DNA of 64,000 nucleotides from Anaerolineae bacterium (lineage in GTDB: Bacteria; Chloroflexota; Anaerolineae; 4572-78; J111). Below, piece after piece: positions 50,211 through 59,794 of the stretch (its first letter is position 1; each line of letters starts with the position of its first letter). The notes beneath the pieces are model-generated. The model was not told the origin of the DNA. It ran no database searches and worked only from the letters and a program-made list of their open reading frames with translations. The stretch lies in NCBI GenBank assembly GCA_023151115.1, contig JAKLJP010000002.1:355823-419822 (forward strand), in the 5' to 3' direction. Both the position numbers and the translations under genes were made by a program.

Positions 50211-51476
50211 TCAGGTGAGTGGCAGCCGAAAGCCAAAAATGCTGCCCACACCGGGGGTGCTGGTGGCGGTTACCTGGCCGCCGTGGGCCTCGACGGTAAA
50301 TTTTACCAGGGCCAGCCCCAACCCCAGTCCCTCGACGCCGCGCCGCAGCGGGTCGGCGTTTTGGGTAAAAGCTTCCCAAACGGTGCTTAACTTTTCCGCC
50401 GACAACCCCACACCGGTATCGCTCACCTCAAAAAGCAGGGTTGTTTTGGTGGCCTGGTAACAAGCTACCCGCACCAAACCGCCGGAGCGGTTAAATTTGA
50501 TGGCATTGTGGGTCAGATGATAAACGGCCTCACTCATGCGTTCTTTATCGGCCATAACCAGGGGCAATTGGGGCGAAATATCAAATGATAATGTGATTTG
50601 GTAGGTAGAGGCCAGCGAAGCCAGGGGCGCTACTGCTTCTCGAATCAGTGATTCAAAGTTCACCGGCTGCGGATTCAAGACCTGTTCCCGATTCATCAGG
50701 GTGGCAAAGGAAATAAAGGCATCAATCATCCGCCGGCCATCCGCCAGCTCCCGGTTCAATTGTTGGGTTTGCGCCAGTAACTCGTCGAGCATATTGTTTT
50801 CGGCATAGCGCTGCACCAGTTCCGCCGATAACGCCGCCGAGACAAAGGGACTGCGTAACTCGTGCGTAATCACCCCAATAAAAGCCGATTTAACCTTGTT
50901 TTGCTGTTTCAAATCGGTCTCGCGGGCGCGCACTTCCCGCGCCATACGCTGGAAGACCCGGGCCAACTGGCCCAGCGGATCGGTGCGGGCGGCTACCGTG
51001 GAGAGGCTTTCCGGGTCAAACGTTCCGGCCTCGATGGCCGCCGCCGCGTCGGTGAGTTGAGCCACCTGCTGCAAGTATTCCAATTCCTGGTTGCGCAGCC
51101 GTTTCTTTTCCAGGCTGGCCCCAATTCTGGCCCGCAGCAGCACCGGATCAAAACGTTTGGGCAAATAATCCTCGGCCCCCATCTCGATGCACTTGACCAC
51201 GCTTTCCAGTTCCTCTACCGCCGAAATAACGATGACCGGAATATTGCGCAGGGTTGGGTCGCCTTTGATTTGTTCCAAAGTCTGGTAGCCGTTGAGCACC
51301 GGCATTTCCACATCCAGCAGCACCAGGTCATAGGGCGCGGCCCGCAGCAGTTCTAACGCCTGCTGCCCATTTTCGGCCTCGGTCACCTGATGCCCCTGGT
51401 ACTGCAAACCAAAAGCCAGGGCCATGCGGGTGGTCTTGTTATCGTCAACTACCAAAACATTTGCGTATTTATCCAT
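50211..51476 (-). CDS. Response regulator-histidine kinase hybrid
   Basis: 421 residues. N-terminal receiver (VLVVDDNKTTR, acceptor Asp in LVLLDVEMPVLNG near residue 54), a helical linker of about 60 residues, a HisKA domain with phospho-acceptor His in VITHELRSPF (near 205) and HATPase with N box (HLTHNAIKFN) and G boxes (FEVSDTGVGLS, GLGLGLALVK). No membrane segment, so it relays signals inside the cell. It lies 42 bases downstream of the large hybrid kinase on the same strand and is probably co-transcribed and phosphorylated by it. Confidence 0.9.
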   Translation of the reverse strand: MDKYANVLVVDDNKTTRMALAFGLQYQGHQVTEAENGQQALELLRAAPYDLVLLDVEMPVLNGYQTLEQIKGDPTLRNIPVIVISAVEELESVVKCIEMGAEDYLPKRFDPVLLRARIGASLEKKRLRNQELEYLQQVAQLTDAAAAIEAGTFDPESLSTVAARTDPLGQLARVFQRMAREVRARETDLKQQNKVKSAFIGVITHELRSPFVSAALSAELVQRYAENNMLDELLAQTQQLNRELADGRRMIDAFISFATLMNREQVLNPQPVNFESLIREAVAPLASLASTYQITLSFDISPQLPLVMADKERMSEAVYHLTHNAIKFNRSGGLVRVACYQATKTTLLFEVSDTGVGLSAEKLSTVWEAFTQNADPLRRGVEGLGLGLALVKFTVEAHGGQVTATSTPGVGSIFGFRLPLT

Positions 51477-51518
51477 AGCAAAATCCTCATTTATACCCTA
51501 ACCGGAATGGGTTGGCTT

Positions 51519-54500
51519 TTAGCCGTTATCGCCGTTTTGAACGGCAGCCAGGGCCAGCCTGACCTGTTCATATTCGACTGCCACCCGTTGGGTATACTCG
51601 GCAGCGTGGCTCAGTTCACCGCTTCGGCCTAAATCCTCTAAGGTTTTGCACAGCCGGGCCAATTCGACCGCGCCAAAGTTATGAGCTAATGATTTAAGCG
51701 TATGCGCCGCCACCTTGAGGTCTGTAGCCTTATCCTCGAGCAGAGCTTGGTTTATTTGAGACAGCAATTTGGGCGCATCGGTCATAAAGCTGTCTATCAA
51801 TGTAACCAAAATAGCCATTTCTCCGCCGACCATGGCCTGTAAGTTGACCAACGCTTTGGGATCGAGTACCGTTTGGACTTCTGCTTTCGCTTGGGGAGTC
51901 TCCGGCAGATGTTCGATCTCCAGTCCTGCCTCAAGTTCCTCAAGATTCCGGGGAGTTGCCTGTTTTCCGGCGGGGTGACATTTCTGCAACGTGTCCACCA
52001 AGGCCTCGACTCGGATGGGCTTGCTCAGGTAATCATCCATCCCAGCAGCCAGGCTGGCTTCCAGATCTTGTTGTAAAGCGTTGGCCGTAACGGCTATTAA
52101 GCGTGGGCCTGTCGCACCCGGCCAACGCCGGCGAATCTGCCGGGTTGCTTCCAGCCCATCCATTTCTGGCATGTTCATATCCATCAGCACTACGTCATAG
52201 GGCTGCCGGGTCAGAGCTTCCAGCACTTCCAGGCCATTGGCGGCAATATCGGCGCGATAGCCTAACCGCTGGAGCATTTGCAGGATTAACTTTTGATTGG
52301 TGGCGTTATCTTCGGCCACCAAAATTTGTAAGGGCAGTCGCCGGCCCATTGTTACATCGTAAGAACGGGAGGGGCGGCGCTCGCGGAATGAAACCTGTTG
52401 GACAGGCCGGCCTTCGAAAACCGTTACCAATGTATCCAGCAGGGTAGAAGGTTTGAGGGGTTTAGACAGCACGGCTGTAAAATTGGCGGCTTCAAACTCA
52501 GCCTGCCGCTGGGCCTCACGCCAGCCCAGCGGCAGCATGATCACCAGAGGTATTTTTGACTGCCCGACCGAGGGTGAATTCCGGAGGGGTTCCTGTTGCG
52601 CCACCGCTTTTCGACTCATCTCAAGACGGCGGATCTCCGTAGCTAAGTTCAGGCCATCCATTTCCGGCATTTGGAAATCCAAAATAATCAAATCAAACCT
52701 TTGGCCTTGCCGCAGCCAATCAAGGGCCTGATCGGGGCGAGCAGTCTGGCTGGGCTGCATGCCCCACTCCCGGCTGTAGCGGCTTAAAATTTCGCGGATG
52801 GTGGGGCTGTCGTCAACAATGAGCAGCCGTTTGCCTTCTAAATTGGGTGGGGGTTCAAGCGGGGGCTGAGCAGCGGTCATCGAGGCCGAATCAGCCCGAA
52901 TGGTAAAATGAAAAATTGCGCCGGGACCGCCCAGTTTATCTTCCACGGGGGTGGGCGACTCGACCCAAATTGTCCCCCCCATCATTTCGCTCAGGCGTTG
53001 ACTTATGGCCAAGCCGAGGCCCGTGCCGCCATATTTGCGGGTGGTCGAAGCATCTACCTGGCTAAAGGATTTGAATAGGCGATCTAGCCGGTTGGCCGGA
53101 ATACCAATGCCGGTATCGCGGACGGAGAAGTGTAGTTCGTACTGAGCAGGGGGGCAGGGGAGCGGGGGAGCGGGGGAGAAAAATTCCCCCCTGCTCCCCC
53201 GCTCCTCTGCTCCCCTGCCATCTATCAAGCGACCGCTGACAGACACAACTACTTCGCCATACTCGGTAAATTTGATGGCGTTGCTGAGCAGATTAAGCAG
53301 AATTTGGCGCAGGCGGGTCATATCGCCGTAGATGGCTGCTGGTACATCAGGCTCGATGAGGTAGGCCAAATCTAATCTTTTATCGGCAGCGCGGGGAGCC
53401 AGCAGATCTAGGGTTTCTTGAAGACAAGCAGCCAGGTCGAAGGGGTGATACTCCAACTCAACTTTGCCGGCTTCTATTTTGGAAAAATCAAGAATATCGT
53501 TAATGATGGTTAGCAGCGCCTCGCTGCTGGTGCGAATGGTTTCGGTAAAATCATACTGCTCGGGGGTTAGCTCGGTATCCAACAAGAGGCTGGTCATGCC
53601 GATAATGCCGTTCATGGGGGTGCGGATTTCATGGCTCATGGTGGCCAGAAAGGCGCTTTTGGAGCGATCGGCGGCTTCGGCCACCTCTCTGGCCCGGCGG
53701 GCTTCATCGTAAAGCTGGGCGTTTTGCAGTGCATTGGCTGCTACGGCGGCAATCAATTCGCCCAGGCGGACATCACTGCTGGTAAAACGATCCAATTGGG
53801 TATCTACCATACTGAGCACGCCAATAACTTCGCCTTTAACCTTAAGGGGAATGCTGAGGATAGAATGAAAACTAAGACCGGCTTGCTCGTCTACAGTTCC
53901 ATAATGGCGCGGGTCGTTCTGAACATCCGGCAATATCAGTGTTTCACCTGTTTGAGCCACATAGCCGGCAATGCCCTGGCCCTGGCTCAAGCGCCAGCCC
54001 ATCACTCGTTCGCTGCCGATGCCTACGGCGTACTGGCAAACAAGGCCGCCGGTTTCGGGAATACTTATCCAAAAGGAGCCGGCTGCTACATTCAGTAATC
54101 GTAGCATTTCATTGAGAATCGTTTGTAATACTTCTTCCAGCTTGATAGTTGAGCTAAGCATGTGGCTAATGCGATTGAGTAGAGTCAATTCGCGGTTGCG
54201 CTGAAGCAGGCTCTCTTCGGCCTGTTTGCGGGCCGTCACATCACGCCGGATGGCGATGAAGTAGCTAATCTGTTGCTGTTCATTGCGGACCGGCGTTATC
54301 GTCACTTCTTCGGGGTAGAGGCTGCCGTTTTTGCGCCGGCTGATGATTTCCCCACTCCAGACCTGTCCGGCAGTAACAGTCTCGCGCATTAATTTATATA
54401 AGGCTGCCGATTGCGGGTCGGAGTAGAACTGCTGGCTGTCCTGCCCAATCAGTTCGGCCGGGGTGTAGCCGCTCAGGGTTTCGACGGCGGGATTAGCCCA

Positions 54501-55418
54501 AAGAATAACCCCGGTCTGGTTGGTGACGAGGATGGCGTCGGCGGCGGCATTTAGCACACTGGCCTGCAACCGCAGTTGTTCCTCTACTCGCATCCGCTCG
54601 GTGATATCCCGCGACACGCCGATAATTTCATCAATGATTTTGCCGGTAGGGTGGCGGACTACTTTATAGGTTGTTTCTAACCAGAGGTAAGTTTTATCTT
54701 TGCGCCGGGCGCGGTAGGTAACGGTTAAACTGGGCGGCCACACTTCAATAGGGCCAAATCGGTCTGAAATTCCCTGTAAATCCTCAGGATGGATAAAGTC
54801 GGCGGCGCTCTGACCGATCATTTCTTCGACCCCGTAACCCAGCAAGGTCTGGCAGGCCGGCGAAACATACAGGTAAACGCCGGCCGGATTTTGCCGGGTG
54901 ATCATATCGGTCGAATGTTCGGCCAAAAGCCGGTAGCGTTCACGACTATCTCTGAGGGATTCCTGCACCCGCAAACGGCGTAGATTCTCAGCTTGAAGTT
55001 GTTGATTCTGTTGGGCCAGGTCTTGCCGCAGCCGTTGTAGGGTTAAGTGGGTATTAATCCGGGCCAGTACTTCGGCCTGGTGAAAGGGTTTAAGGATATA
55101 ATCTACTCCGCCCGCCTCAAACGCTCTGACCTTTTTGTTAACATCATCCAGGCCGCTAATAAAAATAACGGGGATATGGTTGGTTTGGGGGTCGGCTTTG
55201 AGCCAGGTACAAACTTCGATACCATCCATATCGGGCAGACCGATGTCCAGCAAAATCAAATCCGGGGGAAGGGATTGGGCTATTTGGAGTGCGCTGCTTC
55301 CGTCGGCAGCAGTACGGACTTTATAGCCAGACTCTTCAAGGATTATTCTAAACAGGCCCAAATTGGGGGCTTCATCATCAACTACCAAAATTTCGGCGGT
55401 AGGCTGGATGCTGTCCAT
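51519..55418 (-). CDS. Large hybrid sensor kinase REC-PAS-PAS-GAF-HisKA-HATPase-REC-REC-HPt
   Basis: 1299 residues from the ATG at 55418 (AGGAG upstream). First receiver at about 8-125 ([13 protein letters not shown]). PAS domains near 170-290 and 300-415 ([25 protein letters not shown]). GAF near 435-590, HisKA with His in [13 protein letters not shown], HATPase to about 875. Two further receivers follow ([26 protein letters not shown]) and an HPt domain with [15 protein letters not shown] complete multistep phosphorelay in one chain, cytoplasmic. Residues about 734-757 inside the HATPase are a word-repeat insertion of CAGGGGAGC type. Confidence 0.93.
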   Translation of the reverse strand: MDSIQPTAEILVVDDEAPNLGLFRIILEESGYKVRTAADGSSALQIAQSLPPDLILLDIGLPDMDGIEVCTWLKADPQTNHIPVIFISGLDDVNKKVRAFEAGGVDYILKPFHQAEVLARINTHLTLQRLRQDLAQQNQQLQAENLRRLRVQESLRDSRERYRLLAEHSTDMITRQNPAGVYLYVSPACQTLLGYGVEEMIGQSAADFIHPEDLQGISDRFGPIEVWPPSLTVTYRARRKDKTYLWLETTYKVVRHPTGKIIDEIIGVSRDITERMRVEEQLRLQASVLNAAADAILVTNQTGVILWANPAVETLSGYTPAELIGQDSQQFYSDPQSAALYKLMRETVTAGQVWSGEIISRRKNGSLYPEEVTITPVRNEQQQISYFIAIRRDVTARKQAEESLLQRNRELTLLNRISHMLSSTIKLEEVLQTILNEMLRLLNVAAGSFWISIPETGGLVCQYAVGIGSERVMGWRLSQGQGIAGYVAQTGETLILPDVQNDPRHYGTVDEQAGLSFHSILSIPLKVKGEVIGVLSMVDTQLDRFTSSDVRLGELIAAVAANALQNAQLYDEARRAREVAEAADRSKSAFLATMSHEIRTPMNGIIGMTSLLLDTELTPEQYDFTETIRTSSEALLTIINDILDFSKIEAGKVELEYHPFDLAACLQETLDLLAPRAADKRLDLAYLIEPDVPAAIYGDMTRLRQILLNLLSNAIKFTEYGEVVVSVSGRLIDGRGAEERGSRGEFFSPAPPLPCPPAQYELHFSVRDTGIGIPANRLDRLFKSFSQVDASTTRKYGGTGLGLAISQRLSEMMGGTIWVESPTPVEDKLGGPGAIFHFTIRADSASMTAAQPPLEPPPNLEGKRLLIVDDSPTIREILSRYSREWGMQPSQTARPDQALDWLRQGQRFDLIILDFQMPEMDGLNLATEIRRLEMSRKAVAQQEPLRNSPSVGQSKIPLVIMLPLGWREAQRQAEFEAANFTAVLSKPLKPSTLLDTLVTVFEGRPVQQVSFRERRPSRSYDVTMGRRLPLQILVAEDNATNQKLILQMLQRLGYRADIAANGLEVLEALTRQPYDVVLMDMNMPEMDGLEATRQIRRRWPGATGPRLIAVTANALQQDLEASLAAGMDDYLSKPIRVEALVDTLQKCHPAGKQATPRNLEELEAGLEIEHLPETPQAKAEVQTVLDPKALVNLQAMVGGEMAILVTLIDSFMTDAPKLLSQINQALLEDKATDLKVAAHTLKSLAHNFGAVELARLCKTLEDLGRSGELSHAAEYTQRVAVEYEQVRLALAAVQNGDNG
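53146..53219 (-). repeat. Tandem-word hairpin inside the hybrid kinase gene
   Basis: Nearly perfect palindrome of GGCAGGGGAGCGGGGGAG words with the complementary CTCCCCCGCTCCTCTGC arm. In frame, it falls in a variable loop of the HATPase domain before the G1 box. Confidence 0.7.
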
Positions 55419-55499
55419 CTTATAACTCCTGCCGAGTACTGCATCGTAAGACCCGGCAATAGGGATAATCATTTTTGACTATTAAATCTGGTAAAACCT

Positions 55500-55562
55500 G
55501 GAAGGCAGGAAAATTGGAAGACTGGTAAATATTGAGCAATCTTCCAGCCTTCCAATCTTCTT
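55500..55562. repeat. Tandem-word hairpin (GGAAGACTGG words)
   Basis: GGAAGGCAGG and TTGGAAGACTGG pair with CTTCCAGCCTTCCAATCTTC. Upstream of the hybrid kinase gene. Confidence 0.6.
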
Positions 55563-55677
55563 GGATTATAGAGATTACCCCTTTTGAAAATCAAACCTCA
55601 TTATCTATCAAACAGCTTAAATTCTACCACAATCTTGCCAGGAAGCGTATTTCAGTCGAGTAAACTATTTTGACCAC

Positions 55678-55718
55678 AAAAAATTGCGACGAAGGATAAA
55701 ACTTGTCCTTCGTCGCAA
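55678..55718 (-). terminator. Rho-independent terminator of the LysM-SCP2 gene
   Basis: On the minus strand, a perfect 13-bp stem TTGCGACGAAGGA/TCCTTCGTCGCAA followed by six T (complement of 55678-55683). Confidence 0.85.
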
Positions 55719-55770
55719 CAGAGGTAGAGTCAACTTCACTTACTATTTGTCAATGTGATGAATAAATAGT

Positions 55771-55870
55771 CGGTAGACTCAATTTTCTGAGGAGTGAGGC
55801 ACGCTTCGCGTCAGATGCCGACCGGAACCGCCTCCGAGGATACCGGCGCCTCAAAGTTGGATAGATTGAA
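55771..55870. mobile_element. MITE family B, degenerate copy 5
   Basis: Recognisable GGTAGACTCAATTTTC left end, GAGGAGTGAGGCACGC core and AGTTGGATAGATTG right end, with many changes. No target duplication remains, so it is an old copy. Confidence 0.55.
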
Positions 55871-55871
55871 A

Positions 55872-57317
55872 CTACTCCAGTTCAAACCGCTCCAGATGAA
55901 CCAAGTTCAGTTCAGTTTTGCCCACATCTTTTTCCTTATTCTCGATGCGGATAAAAACGGTAATAGCATTGGCTTTGGCTTTGACCCGTAGGGAAGGGTA
56001 CCGCCATTCATTATCCTTACCATCCCGTTCACCCCAAACCACATGAGGGCTGCTGTAGTCGCGCCCCCCGGTGGGATCAATCCCAATAGTTTTAAAGATT
56101 TTACCGTCGGCCCGCTCACCGCTGGTGCCTTTGTAAAAGGAGACAATCATCCCTTTAAAGGTATAATCCCGACCCGGCTGAGCCGCCACCGTTTGATAAA
56201 AAACCAAATCATAGCCGTACTGCGAAGCAATTACTTGAGAGTAGCGGCCATGCTGATGATAATCCAACCCTTTACCGCCATAATATTTCTGAGCAAATTT
56301 GCCGTAAGTACCACTGTGCATCAGGTGGATGCGTGGTTTTCGCTCCGAAATCAGGTGCAACGTCCAATATTTGCCGTACTCTTCCGGGAACTGCGGCTCC
56401 TTCCAGACCTTGTTTTCATTATCACGGTGATAAGGCTGGTACTCGTCAAAGCTGCCGTTCATGAGTTTTTGATAAACTTGCCCATTGGGGGCGGGTTGCG
56501 GCTGAGGCGAAGGCTGGGGCTGCGGCTGTGGAGCCGGTGAAGGTTGGACGGCGTGGGTCCAGGGGCCGAATATTTCAGAAATTTTGGCGGCCAGGTTTAC
56601 ATCACCCTTCACCTTGATTCGACCCTGTTGATAGGCCTGGACTGTGTTGAGTTGGCCTTGCGCCAATTTTTTGAAATCAGACCCGCTCATCTGAATGATT
56701 ACGTTTGGCTCGGCGGTTTGCCCTTCGCTAATCGTACATTTGGCATTAGCAATGGAGACGGTCCACGTACCGCCGCCATCCCCCACTTGAAATTGATAAA
56801 CTGTGCGCAGCCCGCCCGCCCGATCGGGCCGGAAGCCACGAGGCATAGCCCGGGCGTAATCGGCCAGGCTGGGTGCAGGTTGAGCCGGCGGCGAGGGTGG
56901 CGCTGGCGGTGGTGGGGGAGGTGGTGGGGGGGTAGAAGGTGGCGGAGCGGGTGGCGGTGTTGAAGGCGGGGCTGGCGGTGTCGGGGGGGGGGGCGAAGAG
57001 GGCGGCGGCGGAGCTGTCCCGGCAATTGCCGGAATGACCAAAACCTGGCCCACCCAAATATTTCCGGGGTCACCCAGATTATTGGCCTTTTGGATAAGCG
57101 GATATTGGTAGGCGTCTCCATAGACGGTGCGGGCAATTTTGCTTAAAGTATCGCCACGCTGAACGGTGTAGCTGGTTACTGCCGGGGCATCTTGGGCGTA
57201 CACGCCTAACAATTCCAGCAGCGCCTGTTCCAGGCTTTTCCCTTCCGCCTGGGCGCGGCCCTGAGCAGCCTGGTAAACCGCATCATCTAAGTTGACGGCA
57301 AAGTTCTGTTGGACCAT
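55872..57317 (-). CDS. LysM-SCP2 protein with surface-type C-terminal domain
   Basis: 481 residues after AGGAGG. Residues 1-45 are a helical N-terminus without signal peptide. LysM follows at about 48-98 (YTVQRGDTLSKIARTVYGD), then a very Pro-rich linker. An SCP2-like lipid-binding domain lies at about 150-260 (TWTVSIANAKCTISEG, VKGDVNLAAKI), then a Pro/Gln linker, and a C-terminal domain of about 180 residues follows. It shares the IGIDPTGG...SPHVVWG block and an AITVFIRIENK strand with the secreted protein at 16719. Cell-wall binding combined with a lipid-binding domain is unusual. How it would leave the cell is unclear. Confidence 0.75.
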   Translation of the reverse strand: MVQQNFAVNLDDAVYQAAQGRAQAEGKSLEQALLELLGVYAQDAPAVTSYTVQRGDTLSKIARTVYGDAYQYPLIQKANNLGDPGNIWVGQVLVIPAIAGTAPPPPSSPPPPTPPAPPSTPPPAPPPSTPPPPPPPPPAPPSPPAQPAPSLADYARAMPRGFRPDRAGGLRTVYQFQVGDGGGTWTVSIANAKCTISEGQTAEPNVIIQMSGSDFKKLAQGQLNTVQAYQQGRIKVKGDVNLAAKISEIFGPWTHAVQPSPAPQPQPQPSPQPQPAPNGQVYQKLMNGSFDEYQPYHRDNENKVWKEPQFPEEYGKYWTLHLISERKPRIHLMHSGTYGKFAQKYYGGKGLDYHQHGRYSQVIASQYGYDLVFYQTVAAQPGRDYTFKGMIVSFYKGTSGERADGKIFKTIGIDPTGGRDYSSPHVVWGERDGKDNEWRYPSLRVKAKANAITVFIRIENKEKDVGKTELNLVHLERFELE

Positions 57318-57391
57318 AACCCTCCTCCTGAAATAGTTACCGATGAACAGTGGTCAGTAGTCTAGTACACTTGGGTGGAAGTAAATTTACA

Positions 57392-57450
57392 GTTTGTAGT
57401 GGCGACTTCAGTCGCTTAACCTGCCCAAAACGACTAAAGTCGTTACTACG
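57392..57450. repeat. Palindromic repeat family D, copy 2
   Basis: TTTGTAGTGGCGACTTCAG and CTAAAGTCGTTACTAC, the same family as 28586-28650. Confidence 0.7.
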
Positions 57451-57504
57451 ATCTGTAGGGTCATTTACGCCGCGATGTACTAGCCACCCTACAGTTTTAA
57501 ATTA

Positions 57505-57585
57505 GCTCACGGATGAACAGGGATAAACACAGATAAGATCAAAAAATTAAAGAAAAATCCGTGAAATCTGTGTGTATCCGTGAGC
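57505..57585. repeat. Tandem-word hairpin (GCTCACGGAT words)
   Basis: GCTCACGGAT and AAACACAGAT pair with ATCTGTGTG and ATCCGTGAGC. Between the family D repeat and the next hairpin. Confidence 0.6.
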
Positions 57586-57620
57586 CATTTAATTACAGAA
57601 AGCAAAGTGTAGGTAGCTAG

Positions 57621-57675
57621 GTCAGTAGTCAGATGTCAGTAATCAGAAAAGACAATCTGGCTACTGATTACTGAT
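57621..57675. repeat. Tandem-word hairpin (GTCAGTAG words)
   Basis: GTCAGTAGTCAGATGTCAGT pairs with CTGGCTACTGATTACTGAT. The same words are inserted in the GT39-like gene at 13436. Confidence 0.6.
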
Positions 57676-57692
57676 AAACCGTTCCTTCTATT

Positions 57693-57893
57693 TTAAGGTA
57701 TCTCCATTGGCTTTGGCAAGTTGCTGCCAAAAATTAAGAGTGGTTCAACTTCTTTTAGGCGTTGCTCTCGCCAGGCCAAAAGGTTCTCAATTTCGGCCAG
57801 CTCGGCGGCAAAGAGCTGCCAATCGCCGGCCGGGGCTGTCTCTTCGATTTGGGCCGGAGAATGAGTTAAGTATGGAGCAGGGCTGGTTTCCTG
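57693..57893 (-). pseudogene. 5'-truncated gene fragment
   Basis: On the minus strand, 66 codons read QIEETAPAGDWQLFAAELAE, then ENLLAWREQRLKEVEPLL and end with a stop at 57693. No start codon or ribosome site remains. The helical charged composition looks like a real C-terminus. The opposite strand has an open frame but with codon content unlike neighbours. Low certainty. Confidence 0.35.
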
Positions 57894-57919
57894 TCAATTT
57901 GAGAATCTCGGCTTGCCAG

Positions 57920-57948
57920 TTGGGATTTAGAGTTACCCGTGTTATAAT
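57920..57948 (+). promoter_or_regulatory. Promoter of the M48 protease gene
   Basis: TTGGGA (57920-57925) and TATAAT (57943-57948) with a 17-base spacer, about 90 bases before the start codon. Confidence 0.6.
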
Positions 57949-58041
57949 TTCGTCTATACGATGATGCCTGGAGCATCAAAAAATATCTAGGGGTAATGGT
58001 ATAGCTTGAGTTGGTAACAACCCTCTTTACCCTTGAAGTCA

Positions 58042-59193
58042 ATGACTGAAAAACTCAAAACCACCGAGATCGAAGAGACGCTTAATCCAGAACGGCAGCT
58101 CCGGGCCAAAGAGTATGCCCAAATCAGCCGCCGCCTCTTTGTATTGGATCTGGTTCTGGGTGCGGTTTATGTGCTGCTTTGGATTTTGGCCGGCTGGTCG
58201 CCCTGGCTGCGCGGTCAGATTCACCAACTCACCACAGCCACCTGGCTGAGCGTACCGCTGTTTGCGGCCGGTTTTGGCTTACCCTACCTTATCCTCAGCG
58301 CCCCGTTGACTTATTACAGCGGCTTTGTTCTGCCCCATCGCTACGGCCAATCCAACCAAACTCTCAAGGCCTGGCTGTGGGATCAAATCAAGGGCCTGCT
58401 CATTGCGGGAGTACTGGGTTTAATCATTCTGGAAGTTATTTACGCCCTGCTTGGCGCGTTTCCCCAAACGTGGTGGTTGTGGACTGCGCTGGTTATGTTG
58501 GTTTTTACGGTCCTGCTAAGCAACCTGGCCCCGGTTCTTATTTTTCCCTTGTTTTACAAATACAAACCGCTTGACGATGAAGACCTGGTCAGCCGTCTGA
58601 CTCACCTGGCTACCAAAGCCGGGGCGCGAGTACAGGGGGTGTATGTGTTTGATATGAGCAGCAAAACTGTAGCGGCTAATGCGGTGCTGATGGGTTTGGG
58701 TAACACCCGCAGAGTCGTCCTGGCCGATACTTTAGTGGAGCGATTCACCGCGAATGAAATTGAAACTGTGTTGGCGCACGAATTGGGCCACCATGTCCAT
58801 AAAGACCTGCCTCTCGGTATTATGGTGCAATCGCTCCTGACGCTTATCGGCTTCTGGTTGGCTGATCTGGTCATGCGCTGGGGTGTGACCACCTTCGCCT
58901 ACACCGGCCTGACCGACCCTGCGACGCTGCCCCTCCTCATGGTGGCTCTGAGCATCTTCGGCCTGGTCACGATGCCGCTGAGTAATTCCTGGTCACGCTG
59001 GCGCGAAGTGAAAGCTGATGAGTATGCGCTGAAAATGACCGGAAAACCCCGCGCCTTTATCAGTGCGATGACCCGCTTGGCCAATCAAAATCTGGCCGAG
59101 GCTGAACCCCCCGTCTGGGTTGAATTTTTGTTACACAGCCACCCCTCCATTAACAAACGTGTCGCCAAAGCTAAAAGTTTTAGTCCTGAATAA
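58042..59193 (+). CDS. M48-family membrane zinc metalloprotease (Ste24/CAAX protease 1-like)
   Basis: 383 residues from ATG 58042 (TTG 58033 possible). Several membrane helices lie at about 30-190. Zinc motif HELGHH near residue 248 with a downstream Glu in REVKADEYAL, and the C-terminal SHPSINKRVAKAK. This matches the Ste24-like M48A proteases, which cut peptide chains at the membrane. Bacterial members act in membrane-protein quality control; the substrate here is unknown. Own promoter, so probably a single gene. Confidence 0.88.
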   Translation: MTEKLKTTEIEETLNPERQLRAKEYAQISRRLFVLDLVLGAVYVLLWILAGWSPWLRGQIHQLTTATWLSVPLFAAGFGLPYLILSAPLTYYSGFVLPHRYGQSNQTLKAWLWDQIKGLLIAGVLGLIILEVIYALLGAFPQTWWLWTALVMLVFTVLLSNLAPVLIFPLFYKYKPLDDEDLVSRLTHLATKAGARVQGVYVFDMSSKTVAANAVLMGLGNTRRVVLADTLVERFTANEIETVLAHELGHHVHKDLPLGIMVQSLLTLIGFWLADLVMRWGVTTFAYTGLTDPATLPLLMVALSIFGLVTMPLSNSWSRWREVKADEYALKMTGKPRAFISAMTRLANQNLAEAEPPVWVEFLLHSHPSINKRVAKAKSFSPE

Positions 59194-59208
59194 TTTCTGA
59201 TAAGAATT

Positions 59209-59258
59209 AAAAAAAGGCAGACCTCATAGGTACGCTGCGCAAAAACCTATGAGGTCTG
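59209..59258 (-). terminator. Rho-independent terminator of the arsR operon
   Basis: On the minus strand, stem CAGACCTCATAGGT/ACCTATGAGGTCTG followed by GCC and a run of T (complement of the A tract at 59209-59215). It closes the arsR-AHSA1-PhnB operon. Confidence 0.8.
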
Positions 59259-59265
59259 TGTTGCG

Positions 59266-59757
59266 TTAGGCTTGCTCGTAAGCTTGCCTTAAGCGGGTGA
59301 TGTCAATTTTCTTCATTTGCATCAGGGCTTGCGTCACGCGGCCGGTTTTCTCGGTATCTTGATCGCTCATCAATTCGCCAAGCTGCTTGGGAACAATTTG
59401 CCACGATAGACCGTATTTGTCCTTGAGCCAGCCGCACATGCTTTCCTCACCGCCGTCAGCCGTCAATTTCTCCCAAAAATAATCCACTTCTACTTGCGAC
59501 TCACATTCAACATAAAGAGATATCGCTTCGTTGAACTTGAACATTGGCCCGCCGTCAAGCGCCATGAACCGCTGTCCTGCCAGCTCAAAGACCCCGTGAA
59601 TAACTTTTCCGGCCATTCCTTTGAAATGCTCATCCAGGGATTCATCAGGATAGCGCTGGATGCTGACAATTTTTGAGTCCTTGAAAACAGAGGTGTAAAA
59701 CTTCATCGCCTCTTCGGCCTGGTTGTCAAACCATAAATGGGTGGTGATCTTTTGCAT
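59266..59757 (-). CDS. PhnB-like VOC-fold protein
   Basis: 163 residues. Vicinal-oxygen-chelate fold of the PhnB/3-demethylubiquinone-methyltransferase-like group: TTHLWFDNQAEEAMKFY at the N-terminus, DGGPMFKFNEAISLYVEC in the middle, and CGWLKDKYGLSWQIVP near the end. Despite the old name, these are usually not methyltransferases. Third gene of a regulated operon behind ArsR and AHSA1, a common bacterial trio of unknown physiological role. Confidence 0.88.
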   Translation of the reverse strand: MQKITTHLWFDNQAEEAMKFYTSVFKDSKIVSIQRYPDESLDEHFKGMAGKVIHGVFELAGQRFMALDGGPMFKFNEAISLYVECESQVEVDYFWEKLTADGGEESMCGWLKDKYGLSWQIVPKQLGELMSDQDTEKTGRVTQALMQMKKIDITRLRQAYEQA

Positions 59758-59794
59758 CGGTTTCTCCTTATAATGATTGTTTGTACATTAAAAT

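Noticed and set aside
51519..55418. Many open frames on the plus strand opposite the hybrid kinase
   Set aside because: Shadows of a long GC-rich gene; the kinase domains on the minus strand are complete.
57707..57964. Plus-strand open frame of 85 codons
   Set aside because: Overlaps the more protein-like minus-strand fragment and the promoter of the M48 gene; no motif.
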